The notes below the pieces were generated by a model. That model did not search any database and had not been told where the DNA came from. It was given only the letters and a program-made list of their open reading frames with translations. The position numbers and the translations under genes were made by a program. A DNA stretch of 64,000 nucleotides, taken from NCBI RefSeq assembly GCF_034006335.1, contig NZ_JAWDIQ010000001.1; one strand, 5' to 3'. Source of the stretch: Paracerasibacillus soli (GTDB lineage Bacteria > Bacillota > Bacilli > Bacillales > Amphibacillaceae). Each line of letters starts with the position of its first letter. Positions within the stretch are counted from its first letter, which is position 1. Of this stretch, positions 6,884-17,129 are shown piece by piece.

Positions 6884-8798
6884 TATTCCAGTTTCGTTTC
6901 GTCGAAATCAATAAAACGGAATAAATCACCATATATAATCGCATCTGAATACTCTAGTTCCATATCCACCTTTTCTTTAATTTCACTACAAGGCGAATCA
7001 GACTGTTGTATATTCAACCCAGCATTCTCTCTATCCAACAATTCTCCATTGTGACGGTCATAGCAAACTCCAGCTGTATAAATATAATCATCACTGATAA
7101 AGTCACCATTTCTAAGCGCGATGTACCCTTTTCGATTATCAACGAATAAATCATTACCAAAGTATAAATCTTGCTTTGTATCGATACCTAGTAAGTGTAA
7201 TAATGTTGGTTTAACATGGATTTAACAGATACTTCAGATCGTACTTCCCCTTCTCCATGACCTGGAATATGAATAAAGAACGGGACGCGTTGTAATTGTA
7301 CATGATCATATGGTGTGATTTCTTCTTTATCTAAATACATACTCATTGCCTTATTATGGTTCGCACTAATTCCATAATGATCGCCCATGATTAAAATAAT
7401 AGAGTCTTCATATAATCCCGCTGCTTTCAGTTCTTCAAAAAACAATTCAATTGCTTCATCCATATAACGCACAGTTGGGAAAAAGCGATTTAGTGTATTA
7501 GAATTTGAATCATATGGCTCAATAGATCGATCTTCTTCATCCAATTCAAATGGGAAATGGTTTGTCAACGTTATAAATTTTGTATAATATGGTTCTTTCA
7601 ATGTTTGCAAATATTTAATAGATTGTTCAAAAAACTCCTTGTCTTTCAAACCCCACCCAATTGAATTTTCTTTCGTTACTTCGTAAGCATCTTTGTCAAA
7701 AAATTGATCATATTTTAAGCTTTCATACATTTGATCTCTATTCCAGAAACTTCTATTGTTAGCGTGAAACGTGGCAGTATAATATCCATTTTCTTTCATT
7801 ATCTCTGGACCGGCATGGTAAGTGTTTTGGCCGTGAGTAAAAAACACTGCACCCCTAGAAAGTGGGTATAAAGAATTCGCTACAATAAATTCTGAGTCAG
7901 ATGTTTTTCCTTGTTCCGTTTGATGATAGAAGTTTTCAAAGTAGTACGTGTCCTTATCCTTCGTTAATTGATTTAAAAATGGTGTGATTTCTTGTCCATT
8001 CACATCATTATTAATGACAAAGCTTTGAAGTGACTCAGCCCATATAAAAATAACATTCTTTCCTTCTGCAACACCGAACATGTCAGAAACTTCATCGCTA
8101 CGAACATTATCTGTTATATATGCTTTAATTTCAGGTATTTCATTACCGTCAGCAAACACACGTTGTGTTTTAACTTTAGAGTGCAACACAATATCGTAAA
8201 TATGATAGTTGTACAACCCAATATTTTTAACAAGATATTCTCGGTCAAAAGCACGTGTAAACAGCTGTGGACGCTCCATTTCTGCGAGGAAAAAGTTTGC
8301 GGATAACAACACTAACGAAATTGCTGTTACAAACACTTTCCCACTTCTTGGATATCGTACTGCAACATAGTCTTGTTTTTTCTTACTCAAGTACCAAATG
8401 AACACAACATCCATAAATAATAAGATGTCATAAAACTTGATTAAAGTAACGATACTTGAACCCAAGTCCGCTGCATTGCTCGCTTGGAATAATTGTGGAA
8501 TCGTAATAAAGTCTGTAAAGCTTCGATAAAAAACAAGGTTTGCAAATAATACTAAGCTACCTATTAAAGCAGTATATCTGATAAACTTCATTTGCCTCGA
8601 TTGTTTTTTAATCCATATACTTAATGCAAAAATTAGAAATGCAGAAATAAAAGGATTAATAAACAAAATAAACTCTTGCATCTTATTCTCTAAGTCAATA
8701 TTAAATAAGAAACGATACACGATATATGTTTTCGTACCAAATAATATAGTAGCGATAAAGTATAGTGGTATTGTTCCCCACCTATATTGCTTATTCAT
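6883..8798 (-). CDS. yqgS: LTA synthase-family phosphoglycerol transferase (YqgS-like), 3' frameshift
   Basis: The N-terminus has five membrane segments, followed by an extracellular sulfatase-type domain. Visible are the metal/nucleophile region FIWAESLQSFVI, the QTEQGKTSDSEF catalytic threonine motif, FHANNRSFWNRD, NHFPFELDEED and MGDHYGISANHNKA. These are hallmarks of LtaS/YfnI/YqgS enzymes, which polymerise glycerol phosphate on lipoteichoic acid. The main frame breaks at about 7205; the true C-terminus (TLLHLLGIDTKQDLYFGNDLF ... DFDETKLE) continues in another frame to 6883. Total about 638 residues. GGGGAGGAT upstream supports the third ATG (8798). YqgS is favoured by synteny. Confidence 0.85.
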
Positions 8799-8970
8799 CA
8801 TCATATCCTCCCCAGTGCTAATAAAAAACATATACTATTTCTATATGTTTTTATCTCTCACTCGTTACGGCATTTTGAAAGATAAAAACCCCGATTATAT
8901 ATATATGACGTAGCTTTCATAGAAAAGGTTTCATTTATATTACAGTTTTATAAAGAAAAAGGCAAATATT

Positions 8971-9945
8971 CTATTTTCTATTTGCATTGCATTTTTCATT
9001 TACTAAATATGAGGCACCAATGATTCCAGCATCATTGCCTAATTTAGCAATCGAAAATTCACATGCAGCACTAATACGTGATAAAGCATATTTTTTAAAT
9101 GCCTTTTTCAAAGGTTCAATAAATTGATTACCCGCTTTTGACACGCCGCCTCCAAGGAGTACCTTTTCAGGGTTTATAACAGTTGCAATATTTGCAATTG
9201 CCAGCCCTAAGACATCCGCTGTGTACATGATGATTTCATTGGCATCTTCATCACCTAAGGATGCGAGGTGAAAAATATCCTTCGTTGTAATTGTTTTGTT
9301 TTCCTGTATGAATTGATTTATTTGACCACTAGGATGTTTTTTTGCAGTTTCATATGCTTGTCGCACGATTCCCGTAGCAGAAGCAACCGTTTCTAAACAA
9401 CCATGACGACCACAATTACACAAATAACCATTAGGATCAACCGTTAAATGGCCAATTTCTCCCGCTGTACCGTTTACACCATCCAATAAAGTACCGTTGG
9501 CAATCACGCCGCCTCCTACTCCTGTACCTAGTGTAATGGCAATCATGTTAGGAGCTAAATCTCCCGCACCTCTCCAGAATTCTCCCAGCGCAGCCATATT
9601 TGCATCATTTTCAACAAATACAGGTAAGTTCGAAATTGTTTTAAATTGTGCTGCAAGGTCAAAGTTTTTCCAACCAATATTTACAGCCTCATAAATAATA
9701 CCAGCTTCCCTGTTCACAAACCCTGGTGCGCCAATTCCCATACCTTGTATTGTATTCAGCGGAATACTATTGTTATGCATGAATGTTGAAATTGATTCCC
9801 AAACCTCTTTCACAATATGCTTACCTTGCTCTGTTTTATTCGTCGGAATTTCCCATTTATGTACAATCTTACCGTCAATTGTTACGATTCCAATTTTGAC
9901 TGCCGTTCCGCCAATATCAATACCAAGATTATATTTTTCCATCAT
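8971..9945 (-). CDS. glcK: ROK-family glucokinase
   Basis: The 324-residue ROK kinase has an N-terminal ATP motif (LGIDIGGTAVKIGIV), the catalytic region NDANMAALGEFWRGAG with ITLGTGVGGGVIANG, and the zinc-binding CNCGRHGCLE signature after GEIGHLTV. It phosphorylates glucose to glucose 6-phosphate in the cytoplasm. AAAGGAG lies upstream of the ATGATG pair (9945/9942). yqgQ is directly upstream in the same direction, as in the B. subtilis yqgQ-glcK unit. Confidence 0.92.
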   Translation of the reverse strand: MMEKYNLGIDIGGTAVKIGIVTIDGKIVHKWEIPTNKTEQGKHIVKEVWESISTFMHNNSIPLNTIQGMGIGAPGFVNREAGIIYEAVNIGWKNFDLAAQFKTISNLPVFVENDANMAALGEFWRGAGDLAPNMIAITLGTGVGGGVIANGTLLDGVNGTAGEIGHLTVDPNGYLCNCGRHGCLETVASATGIVRQAYETAKKHPSGQINQFIQENKTITTKDIFHLASLGDEDANEIIMYTADVLGLAIANIATVINPEKVLLGGGVSKAGNQFIEPLKKAFKKYALSRISAACEFSIAKLGNDAGIIGASYLVNEKCNANRK

Positions 9946-9971
9946 TGGCCAACTCCTTTAATTTGTTAATT

Positions 9972-10145
9972 TCACTTCTTAAAATAAGAGATGCTTGTTG
10001 AAAATTGTTGATTAGAAATCATTTGTAAACGGAAAATTTCTCGAAGTTCTAATTCCATTAACTCTAAATCTGCAAGTCTATTACCAACATAGACAAAAAT
10101 ACCAAATCGTTTCAATAATTGTTGGACATCATATACCGTTTTCAT
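9972..10145 (-). CDS. yqgQ: YqgQ-like protein (DUF910)
   Basis: The 57-residue protein MKTVYDVQQLLKRFGIFVYVGNRLADLELMELELREIF ... matches the DUF910/YqgQ family, small helical cytoplasmic proteins reported to bind single-stranded nucleic acid. The start at 10145 is chosen because the family begins at the YDVQQLL segment; an in-frame ATG lies at 10160. A TATAAT on the - strand at 10163-10168 could be its -10 box. It heads the unit with glcK. Confidence 0.8.
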   Translation of the reverse strand: MKTVYDVQQLLKRFGIFVYVGNRLADLELMELELREIFRLQMISNQQFSTSISYFKK

Positions 10146-10253
10146 ATTTTTCACCATCAAAATTATACCAAACTTAAGTATAAATAGCGATTGTTTTCAT
10201 AATCTACACACTTCCACATATAATGTCGTATACCATTAAGAGGACTGAATGAG

Positions 10254-11060
10254 ATGCGAAAACTTATATTTATATTAACGATGAACACAGTCATATTATC
10301 AACAATCATTATCTTTTCCCTTAAACCTGGAGCAGAACAAACAATCACATATTTCCCTTTGGATCATGCCATTACATTCAAAAAATATTACACGCATATT
10401 CAGGTTGAAGATGAAAACAACAAACAAATAGCATGGACAACCTTTTCTTTAACAGACGAAATTATCTATTTAAGACAAGACGTCGCCCTATTATTTGCAA
10501 ACGGAAAACTCGTAGGGGCTCGAACGAAATGGCAACAAAATACGGATAGTATCAAAATTGAAGAGAAGATTCCATATGAATCACATTCGTATTGGAACGG
10601 TATTACTTTTCATTATGGTGAAAGTCATTATGCAAATGAGGAAATTAGAAGTGTACAACAAATATCAACTGACGAACTATTTATCGGAGACAACTTTCAT
10701 TTTAAAAAAGCAACAAATAAAAAAGAAAGAGAAACAGAAAAGTTATTAAAACAACACACAAATCATGACTTAAAGGTAAAGTGGAATAAGCTTATCTCCT
10801 ATTTTAATATTAATCAAGCCAACTACAATGAAATTGCACTTACGGATATTACACTAGACAAACCACTCCATTTCTTAAATCACTCAGCAGAACAGGTAGA
10901 GCAAATTATTGGTCAATTGTGGGAGGGGTTATATAAAAACTACTTAATCCCTGCATTTGATTCAAAAAGTGGAGATTTCGATACATACATCCCATTAATT
11001 TTAATAGATAAACAGGAAACACATTTAATTGTCCTATTCGAAATAAACGGTAGCCAATGA
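10254..11060 (+). CDS. Unknown membrane-anchored protein
   Basis: This 268-residue protein has one N-terminal hydrophobic segment (LIFILTMNTVILSTIIIFSL, about 4-23), an uncleaved signal anchor or signal peptide, and then a long hydrophilic extracellular region. The region is rich in Tyr, Lys and Glu, with SYWNGITFHYGESHYANEE in the middle and DTYIPLILIDKQETHLIVLFEI at the end. I do not recognise a family. It is divergent from yqgQ and convergent with the rhomboid gene. The ribosome site (AAGAGGACTGAATGAG) is fair. Codon use resembles its neighbours. Confidence 0.65.
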   Translation: MRKLIFILTMNTVILSTIIIFSLKPGAEQTITYFPLDHAITFKKYYTHIQVEDENNKQIAWTTFSLTDEIIYLRQDVALLFANGKLVGARTKWQQNTDSIKIEEKIPYESHSYWNGITFHYGESHYANEEIRSVQQISTDELFIGDNFHFKKATNKKERETEKLLKQHTNHDLKVKWNKLISYFNINQANYNEIALTDITLDKPLHFLNHSAEQVEQIIGQLWEGLYKNYLIPAFDSKSGDFDTYIPLILIDKQETHLIVLFEINGSQ

Positions 11061-11090
11061 AGCTTATACAAAGGTTTCCATAAGCTTCCT
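11058..11090. terminator. Hairpin between convergent genes
   Basis: GAAGCTTAT (11059-11067) pairs with ATAAGCTTC (11080-11088). It overlaps the stop of the + gene and precedes the end of the rhomboid gene on the - strand. T-runs are weak, so termination efficiency is uncertain. Confidence 0.45.
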
Positions 11091-11101
11091 ACTCACCCCT
11101 A

Positions 11102-12644
11102 TTACTTATTCCATAATTTATTATAAAAATCTTGGTACTGATCCTCTATTGGATCTAATTCATGAGCTGTTTTAATTGCGTCTTTTGCTTGTTCTATATG
11201 GCCTTGGTCATAATATAATAAAGCTAAATTATAATATGCTTCAGGCATGCTTGGATCGACTTTAACCGTATATTCTAAGTCTTCAATTGCTTGCGTCTCT
11301 TTTGTAATTTTATATATGCATACGAACGCTGAAATAATAATGGTGCTTTTAAATCTCCAGGATCATGATTTAATGCTTCTGTTGTTACCCTAATGACTTC
11401 ATCATACTGTTCACTTTGTATCAAAGTAGTAACTTTTTCCCATTGATAAGGGGCAGATTGAAGTGTTTTATCTATTCCATAATAGCCTAAACCGGAGATT
11501 ATGAAAGCATAAACGACAATAGCAAGCATCTGAGTCTGCCAATTTCGATTCTTTCTAGGCAAATGCACAATGCCTGCTGCGACAAATCCTGTAAGTAGTC
11601 CACCTACATGTGCACTATTATCAATTTGCGGCACAAGAAATCCAAATACAATATTAATTATGATTAACATAATCACGTTTTGACCCATTGTCTTAAAAAA
11701 TAGTTGGCGGTAATGCAGTCCAAAAAATAATAGTGCACCAAACAATCCAAATAAAGCTCCAGATGCTCCTGCTGATACATTATTTGTAAATGCGAAACTT
11801 GCTATTCCACCACCTATACCAGCTAAAAAGTAAATTGCGAAATAACGAAATGAGCCATAAATTCGTTCGACAAGTGTACCTAAATAGTAAATGGCTAGCA
11901 TATTCATAAATAAATGAATAAAACCGATATGAATAAACATCGAACTTACAATGCGCCACCATTCGCCATCAACAATTGCAGGATTATACTTTGCCCCAAA
12001 ACGGATTAGATTGGGAACTGATTGGCTTCCACCATTTAATTCAACTAAAAAATAAATAATAATATTGATAGCAAGAATCAAATAAGTTAAAATCGGTTTT
12101 CCATGTGCCATGATATTTTCTTGTTCACTTTTATGTTTTTGAAATTGCGATTGCAAACGATGTTGAATATTATTCGTTTGTATCACTATTTCTTCCTCTG
12201 GCATCGATGTTTTCATGTGTAATGGTTCTAAGTTAAGATCCTCTTGTAAACGTGTCAATTCTTCATTTTCATGCACCAATCAACATAATAAACATGCATC
12301 ATGATAGATGTTTTATCTTTAAGTTTCATTGGTTTTTTTAATTCTTCCCAATGATCCACTGGACTATATGACGTAATATAAACATTAGAAACATCAAAGT
12401 TTTTACCCCGGAGGAAACCCTTCATCTGCAGAACCCTTTGAAAAACTTGGGCAATATCTTGTTTCAAATGACTTTTCCAATCAAATCCTCTTGTAGTAAG
12501 ACGAATAATATTGGTAACTTGCTTTGTATACTTTTCAAGCCACAATTCACCCGTGTTTTCGTTTAAATGTAGTAATTCATAACCTTCCTTTGATACAAGG
12601 TGATTTGCGATTGTGTATAGCGTATATCGCTCTTTTACATTCAT
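11102..12644 (-). CDS. gluP: Rhomboid intramembrane protease GluP/YqgP, frameshifted
   Basis: Three frames join into about 513 residues. The first part (12644 to about 12270) is the cytoplasmic N-terminal domain. The second is the six-helix rhomboid core with the catalytic serine in GASGALFGLFGALL and the catalytic histidine in NSAHVGGLLTGF. The third (about 11290-11102) completes the C-terminal TPR repeats (DPGDLKAPLLFQRSYAY, then PSMPEAYYNLALLYYDQGHIEQA). B. subtilis YqgP works with FtsH in membrane-protein quality control and cleaves the Mg transporter MgtE. Both breaks are 1-nt frame changes. Confidence 0.88.
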
Positions 12645-12735
12645 TCATTTTCCTCCCTGCTCCTTTTATCATACCAAAAGAGGAACCGGATAAAAAATAA
12701 AAGAAGTTGTAAAGACAACTTCTCTAAATTGTTGT

Positions 12736-12924
12736 TTATTTTGTCATTGGTTTAAGTAAACTAGGCAATACTTTTTTCTTTAAAATTGGAAGGTTTAAGG
12801 ACATGCGCACAGTAAACTTCCTTAAAAAACGAATAGCCAACAACATATTTATAATACGATACCTCCATTTAAATAAAAAAGTAAATATCGTAAGCAACGC
12901 GGTAAAAAAGGTTACTTTCTTCAT
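12736..12924 (-). CDS. yqgO: YqgO-like small protein
   Basis: The 62-residue product has a short hydrophobic N-terminus (VTFFTALLTIFTFLF) and a basic remainder (KWRYRIINMLLAIRFLRKFTVRMSLN). It lies between gluP and yqgN, exactly the place of yqgO in B. subtilis. AGGATG upstream is an acceptable ribosome site. The function is unknown; the name rests on position, length and composition. Confidence 0.6.
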   Translation of the reverse strand: MKKVTFFTALLTIFTFLFKWRYRIINMLLAIRFLRKFTVRMSLNLPILKKKVLPSLLKPMTK

Positions 12925-12990
12925 AAGAACATCCTCCTACATACTGATGTTCTTAGTTATTTCAAAACAGACTATATATGCATGTTATAT

Positions 12991-13554
12991 TTACTTAATT
13001 AAACCCTTTTCTGTAATTAAGTGTTGGACAGGTATATCATGATATTCAACCGGAATACGCTCTAATAGCTGCATAGAATGAACTAAAGATACCGTCTGAT
13101 TTGGAAAATTGGTTAAAAATCGATCATAGTATCCTCCACCGAAGCCAATTCGATAACCATGTTTATTAAAAACGACGCCAGGAACAATTAACAAATCAAT
13201 ATTCATTTTACACATGAGATGCGATTCCTGTGGTATTGGCTCTAAAAGGTTAAAATAAGACAACTCGAGTTCATCATAATGATCCAATCGATAAAAGTTT
13301 AATGCTTTTGATTTAGGTAGACAACGCGGTAAACAAATCGTCTTTTCTTCTGACCAACCTTTTTCTATAATTGGCTTTGTATTCCATTCTAACCCTTGTG
13401 CTAATGTGATACCAACTGTTTTTGCCTGTTCCCACATAGGAGACTGAAATAAATACCTATGTAATTGCGCTTCAATCTTGGGCCTTTTCAGCTGATTCAA
13501 TGTTTTCCAACGCATGTAAAATAGTTTTTCTAATTGTGGGCTTGTCCACTTCAT
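12991..13554 (-). CDS. yqgN: 5-formyltetrahydrofolate cyclo-ligase
   Basis: This enzyme converts 5-formyl-THF to 5,10-methenyl-THF with ATP. The substrate/ATP motif GFGGGYYDRFL is present (about residues 136-146), with DLLIVPGVVFNKHGYRIG before it and the N-terminal helical segment MRWKTLNQLKRPKIEAQLHRYLFQ. The start is uncertain: GGGGTG abuts ATG 13554, and an in-frame start also exists at 13623. With 13554 the protein is 187 residues, normal for the family. It follows rpmG on the same strand. Confidence 0.87.
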   Translation of the reverse strand: MKWTSPQLEKLFYMRWKTLNQLKRPKIEAQLHRYLFQSPMWEQAKTVGITLAQGLEWNTKPIIEKGWSEEKTICLPRCLPKSKALNFYRLDHYDELELSYFNLLEPIPQESHLMCKMNIDLLIVPGVVFNKHGYRIGFGGGYYDRFLTNFPNQTVSLVHSMQLLERIPVEYHDIPVQHLITEKGLIK

Positions 13555-13684
13555 CACCCCAATCGTAAAAATTCCCACTCGAATTAACGAATCATACACC
13601 CTTACTAATTCCAATTGTATCATAGTATGAAAAAACTCCCATCATAATCAAAAGATATCTGATAAGGAGTTTAAAATAAATAAA

Positions 13685-13834
13685 TTATTTTGTTTCACGA
13701 TGTAAAGTATGCTTTTTTAAACGTGGGCAATATTTCTTAAGTTCTAAACGTTCAGGATTTGTACGTTTATTTTTTGTTGTAATATAGTTACGGTCTCCCG
13801 TTTCCGTGCAAGCTAACGTAATATTTACACGCAT
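13685..13834 (-). CDS. rpmG: 50S ribosomal protein L33 (bL33)
   Basis: The 49-residue product MRVNITLACTETGDRNYITTKNKRTNPERLELKKYCPRLKK ... HRETK is a clear bL33. Only two cysteines are present (ACTE and YCPR), so the four-cysteine zinc ribbon is incomplete, suggesting a zinc-independent or partly degenerate version. AGGGAT lies upstream of ATG 13834. It was below the length usually scanned for ORFs. Confidence 0.93.
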   Translation of the reverse strand: MRVNITLACTETGDRNYITTKNKRTNPERLELKKYCPRLKKHTLHRETK

Positions 13835-13996
13835 GACTATCCCTCCAAACTTCATTCTCTCACAAATAAATTACTATAACCTATATTATAATAGCAAAAG
13901 ATTCTCCATCAATCAAGATGATATGGTAAAAAATTATTGTTTTATCTTTTGGCTATGTATGATATAACTATAATTAGGAGAAATGGAGGTTAAAGA

Positions 13997-14200
13997 ATGA
14001 TATACGCAGGAGTAACAATTATAGTAGTAGCCATCGCTTTATTTATTGTATCTTTCTTCATGCAAGATAAAATTGAAGATATTGAAAGTCAGGTTTAGCA
14101 ATTATCAATTTCGACTATGCAAGATACATATCAGATGAAGAAGAAAATCAAAATCTTAGAAGAAGAACTTCTTTCTGATAATCTTTCAGCAAAAAAATAA
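13997..14200 (+). CDS. Small membrane/coiled-coil protein with in-frame TAG
   Basis: After GGAGGTTAAAGA, ATG 13997 opens MIYAGVTIIVVAIALFIVSFFMQDKIEDIESQV, an N-terminal membrane helix followed by a charged helix. A TAG at 14096-14098 interrupts, but the same frame continues QLSISTMQDTYQMKKKIKILEEELLSDN to a TAA at 14200, giving 67 residues with a coiled-coil tail. A single G-to-T change (GAG to TAG) or a sequencing error would explain it. I do not know the family. Confidence 0.5.
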
Positions 14201-14242
14201 CAGTTAAGTTAGGGTTAAAATAAAAAAAGGATTGTGAATGGA

Positions 14243-14853
14243 ATGAAACAAGTTATAAGATCTTTCGCGGTAGGATTATTTACTGCTGGCATCATTCTTG
14301 TATCTGTTTTTTATTTCTCAGAAGACAAAAGTCATGATACAACTAAAATGTCTGATAACGAAATGATTGACATCATGAAAGATAAGGGGTACCGAGTCAT
14401 TTCCGAAGCAGATTATATCTCCTTATCAGTAAATGCGGGGAATGAACAAACAGCTGAGAAAAAACAAGAAAACGTAGCAGCAAATTCTACTAAAAATGAA
14501 GCAGCAACAAATGACAAAGGCGAAGCAGAAAAAACAGAGAAAGAATCTAAAAAAGACGAAAAAGCTTCTGACAAAAAGGTAGAGAATACTGACAAAGAAA
14601 AAGCTGAAAAGGATAAAAAAGCTGAGAAAGAAAAGAAAAAGAAAAAATCATATACGCTAAAGATTAAATTGGTATGTTTCCTTCAGAAGTCGCTGATTTG
14701 CTAGAAAAAAATAAAATAATTAAAGACAAGCATAAGTTCAACAAATTCTTGGAAGATAAAGGCTATGCACAAAAAGTACAACTTGGTGAATTTAAAGTTT
14801 CCAGTGATATGGATCATACGCAAATCGCAAAAATTATAACGAAAAACAGGTAA
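14243..14853 (+). CDS. Membrane-anchored protein with MltG/YceG-like C-terminal domain, frameshifted
   Basis: The N-terminal anchor (SFAVGLFTAGIILVSVFYF) is followed by MSDNEMIDIMKDKGYRVISEADY, then a Lys/Glu/Ala-rich linker of about 75 residues. The frame breaks just after the AAAAAG-rich stretch near 14665. The other frame continues GMFPSEVADLLEKNKIIKDKHKFNKFLEDKGY ... LGEFKVSSDMDHTQIAKIITK to 14853. That segment resembles the LysM-like lead-in of YceG/MltG endolytic transglycosylases, but the catalytic domain is absent, so it may be a binding module. Start ATG 14243 or GTG 14234. Confidence 0.62.
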
Positions 14854-14857
14854 GACA

Positions 14858-14896
14858 AATAACCCAGCCTCTCTAGGAGACTGGGTTATTTTTTAT
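14858..14896. terminator. Terminator between the MltG-like gene and pbpA
   Basis: AATAACCCAG pairs with CTGGGTTATT, with an inner CTC/GAG pair, followed by TTTTTT on the + strand. It separates convergent genes and may serve both. Confidence 0.8.
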
Positions 14897-17059
14897 TATG
14901 CTTCATCTTCTATTTTATCTTGTTCGTCCGCGTCTTTCTTATCGGCTTTACTATCTTCACCCTGTTCTCGTTCCTTTTTCAATTTAAAGTACGTATCCAA
15001 TACTCCTTGGCCAATAGTATGGTTTAGCGGATAATTAGATGTTCTTCCCATATATGGAACGATAACTGCAAACGCAACTTCTGGATCATCATATGGTGCA
15101 TAGCCAACTAACACATGATTATTTGTCTTCGCTTCGATTATGGCTTTCCCATTAGCATCTTTGCCGTATATTTCAGTTTGTGCAGTCCCCGTTTTACCCG
15201 CTGCTTTGTAAGGTTTATTTCCGAAATAGCTGTAAGCAGTACCTCTAGGTGTTTGATATACTTGTCGGAAACCTTCTTGTACCCTCTTTATATAGCTATC
15301 GTTCATATCAATTTTGTTTAGTATATCAGTGTGAGTCGTCTTATAAACTGGTCCTAATTCATCCTCTGAAGCTATTGGTTCACGTGCCTGTTTTAGGAAG
15401 TGAGGACGAACGCGATATCCACCATTAGCAATTGTAGAAACATATTGTGCCAATTGTAATGTTGTATATGTGTCATATTGTCCAATGGTAAAGTCCATTA
15501 GGTTTTTTGCACCTTCTCCTTTATAGCCAGTTGACTCAAAAGGAAAATCAACTCCTGTTTAACCCCTAATCCAAATTGATTAAAATAATTACGAATCGTT
15601 TGGACAGAGTCTCTATTAAAGGTAATTCCCTTACCTGGGTAATAATTAAATTCTCCCCCCATACGTAATCCTATATAGAACATATATACGTTAGACGATA
15701 ATCTTAATGCATCCAAATCATTTACAGATCCCAACTGGCTATATGACCCTTTAGGCGGCGTGCCTTTAATACGGATTGGTGTGTCATATATATATTCCCC
15801 AGGAGACATGACACCAATTGAAAACCTGCTAGTACAGTAGCGCCTTTTATCGATGAACCAGGTCGATGTGCATCATACAAAGCCTTATATGACGCATTCT
15901 CAAATTTCTTTTTATCACGATCGTAATGTTGTCCAGATACTGCTAAAAGTTCCCCAGTCTTTGGATCCATAACGACCACCATCGCATCATTTAAATAGCG
16001 GTTTTCATAAGGTGACTGATTAATTGCTGCTTTCAACTCGTTTTTTACTATTTTATCCAATTCTTTTTGGAACTTCATGTCAATAGTTAATACTAAATCC
16101 TTGCCGCGTTCACCAGAAACAACTGTTTTCGCATCCACTACCTTACCACTTTTAGTCGTCGTATACTGAATCTTTTCCTTCCTACCACGCAAAAGATCTT
16201 CGTACTGTTCCTCTAATCCACTAATTCCTACACGGTCATTTCTGCTATAACCTTTAGACAAAAAGTACTGTAATTTTTCAGCGGGGATTCCCCTTTTCTC
16301 GGTTGTAATATTACCTAGCAGACTTTTGAATACATCGCCATATGGATATTCCCTATTCCAATCTGTTGTTGCATTAACACCAGGTAATTCATCTAAGTGT
16401 TCCGCAACTTGTGCGTACTCTTCCGGTGTAATATTTTCGTTTTTTATAACTTGCGGTGTTAAAGAATATGCTTTATCTAATTCCTTTTTAATGAGAATAA
16501 TTTCCATATCCTTTTCTGTAAATCCACTGATTTCTTCTTCTGTAATTCGTTCTAAAACAGTTTTATATTGATCAGCATTACTTAATTTTTCCTTTTCTTC
16601 CTTTGTTAATCTTTTTAAAGCTTTCTCCTCATTCTTTTCACTCTTCACATACCAATATTCTTTTTTATCACGTTCCGTAATTGTTTTAAACCTTTTCTGT
16701 TTGTCCTTCGGATCGTTTTTATCATATAGCGTAATAAACTTAGATAACTTCTCCGCAACTTTTAAACGATCTCTCGCTTGTACTCGTTTTGGTGGTGTAT
16801 AAGTTATCGAATATATCGGTTTATTGTCGACAATTAAATTGCCGTATCGGTCATACATTTTACCTCGGGGTACCGGAATGGACGTCGTATCTAGTACAGT
16901 CCGATCAATTTCTTTTTGAAATTCTTCTCCATTTAAAATTTGTACAACACCTAGTTGAATAATTAAAACAGAAAACATTAAAAACACAACAAAAAACAAT
17001 ATATTTAAACGAAAAGGAAGTTGTGATTTCTTTTTCTTTTTATCTTTATTATCTACCAT
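14896..17059 (-). CDS. pbpA: Class B penicillin-binding protein, PbpA/PBP2a type, frameshifted
   Basis: Three frames join into about 720 residues: an N-terminal membrane anchor (LPFRLNILFFVVFLMFSVLIIQLG), a dimerisation/linker domain, then the transpeptidase domain with all three active-site motifs, HRPGSSIKG (SxxK), LRLSSNVYM (SxN) and AGKTGTAQTE (KTG). It cross-links peptidoglycan during rod elongation. Synteny with sodA-yqgE-pbpA (yqgF) in B. subtilis supports PbpA. Breaks lie near 15800 and 15500-15560. GTGGGGAGA selects ATG 17059 over GTG 17071. The C-terminus ends in a charged tail. Confidence 0.9.
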
Positions 17060-17129
17060 CGTTCTCCCCACTTATCATTAAACGTGAATATAACCTATAT
17101 TATAACATCTTTTGTCTGGTATTGAACCA

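Noticed and set aside
6659..7054. Open frame across the intron 5' end and the 3' end of the LTA synthase-like gene
   Set aside because: It spans two unrelated features on the opposite strand, so it cannot be one gene.
8848..8888. Inverted repeat GTTTTTATCT ... AGATAAAAAC upstream of the LTA synthase-like gene
   Set aside because: The loop is over 20 nt and the stem is A/T only; not strong enough for a terminator or operator call.
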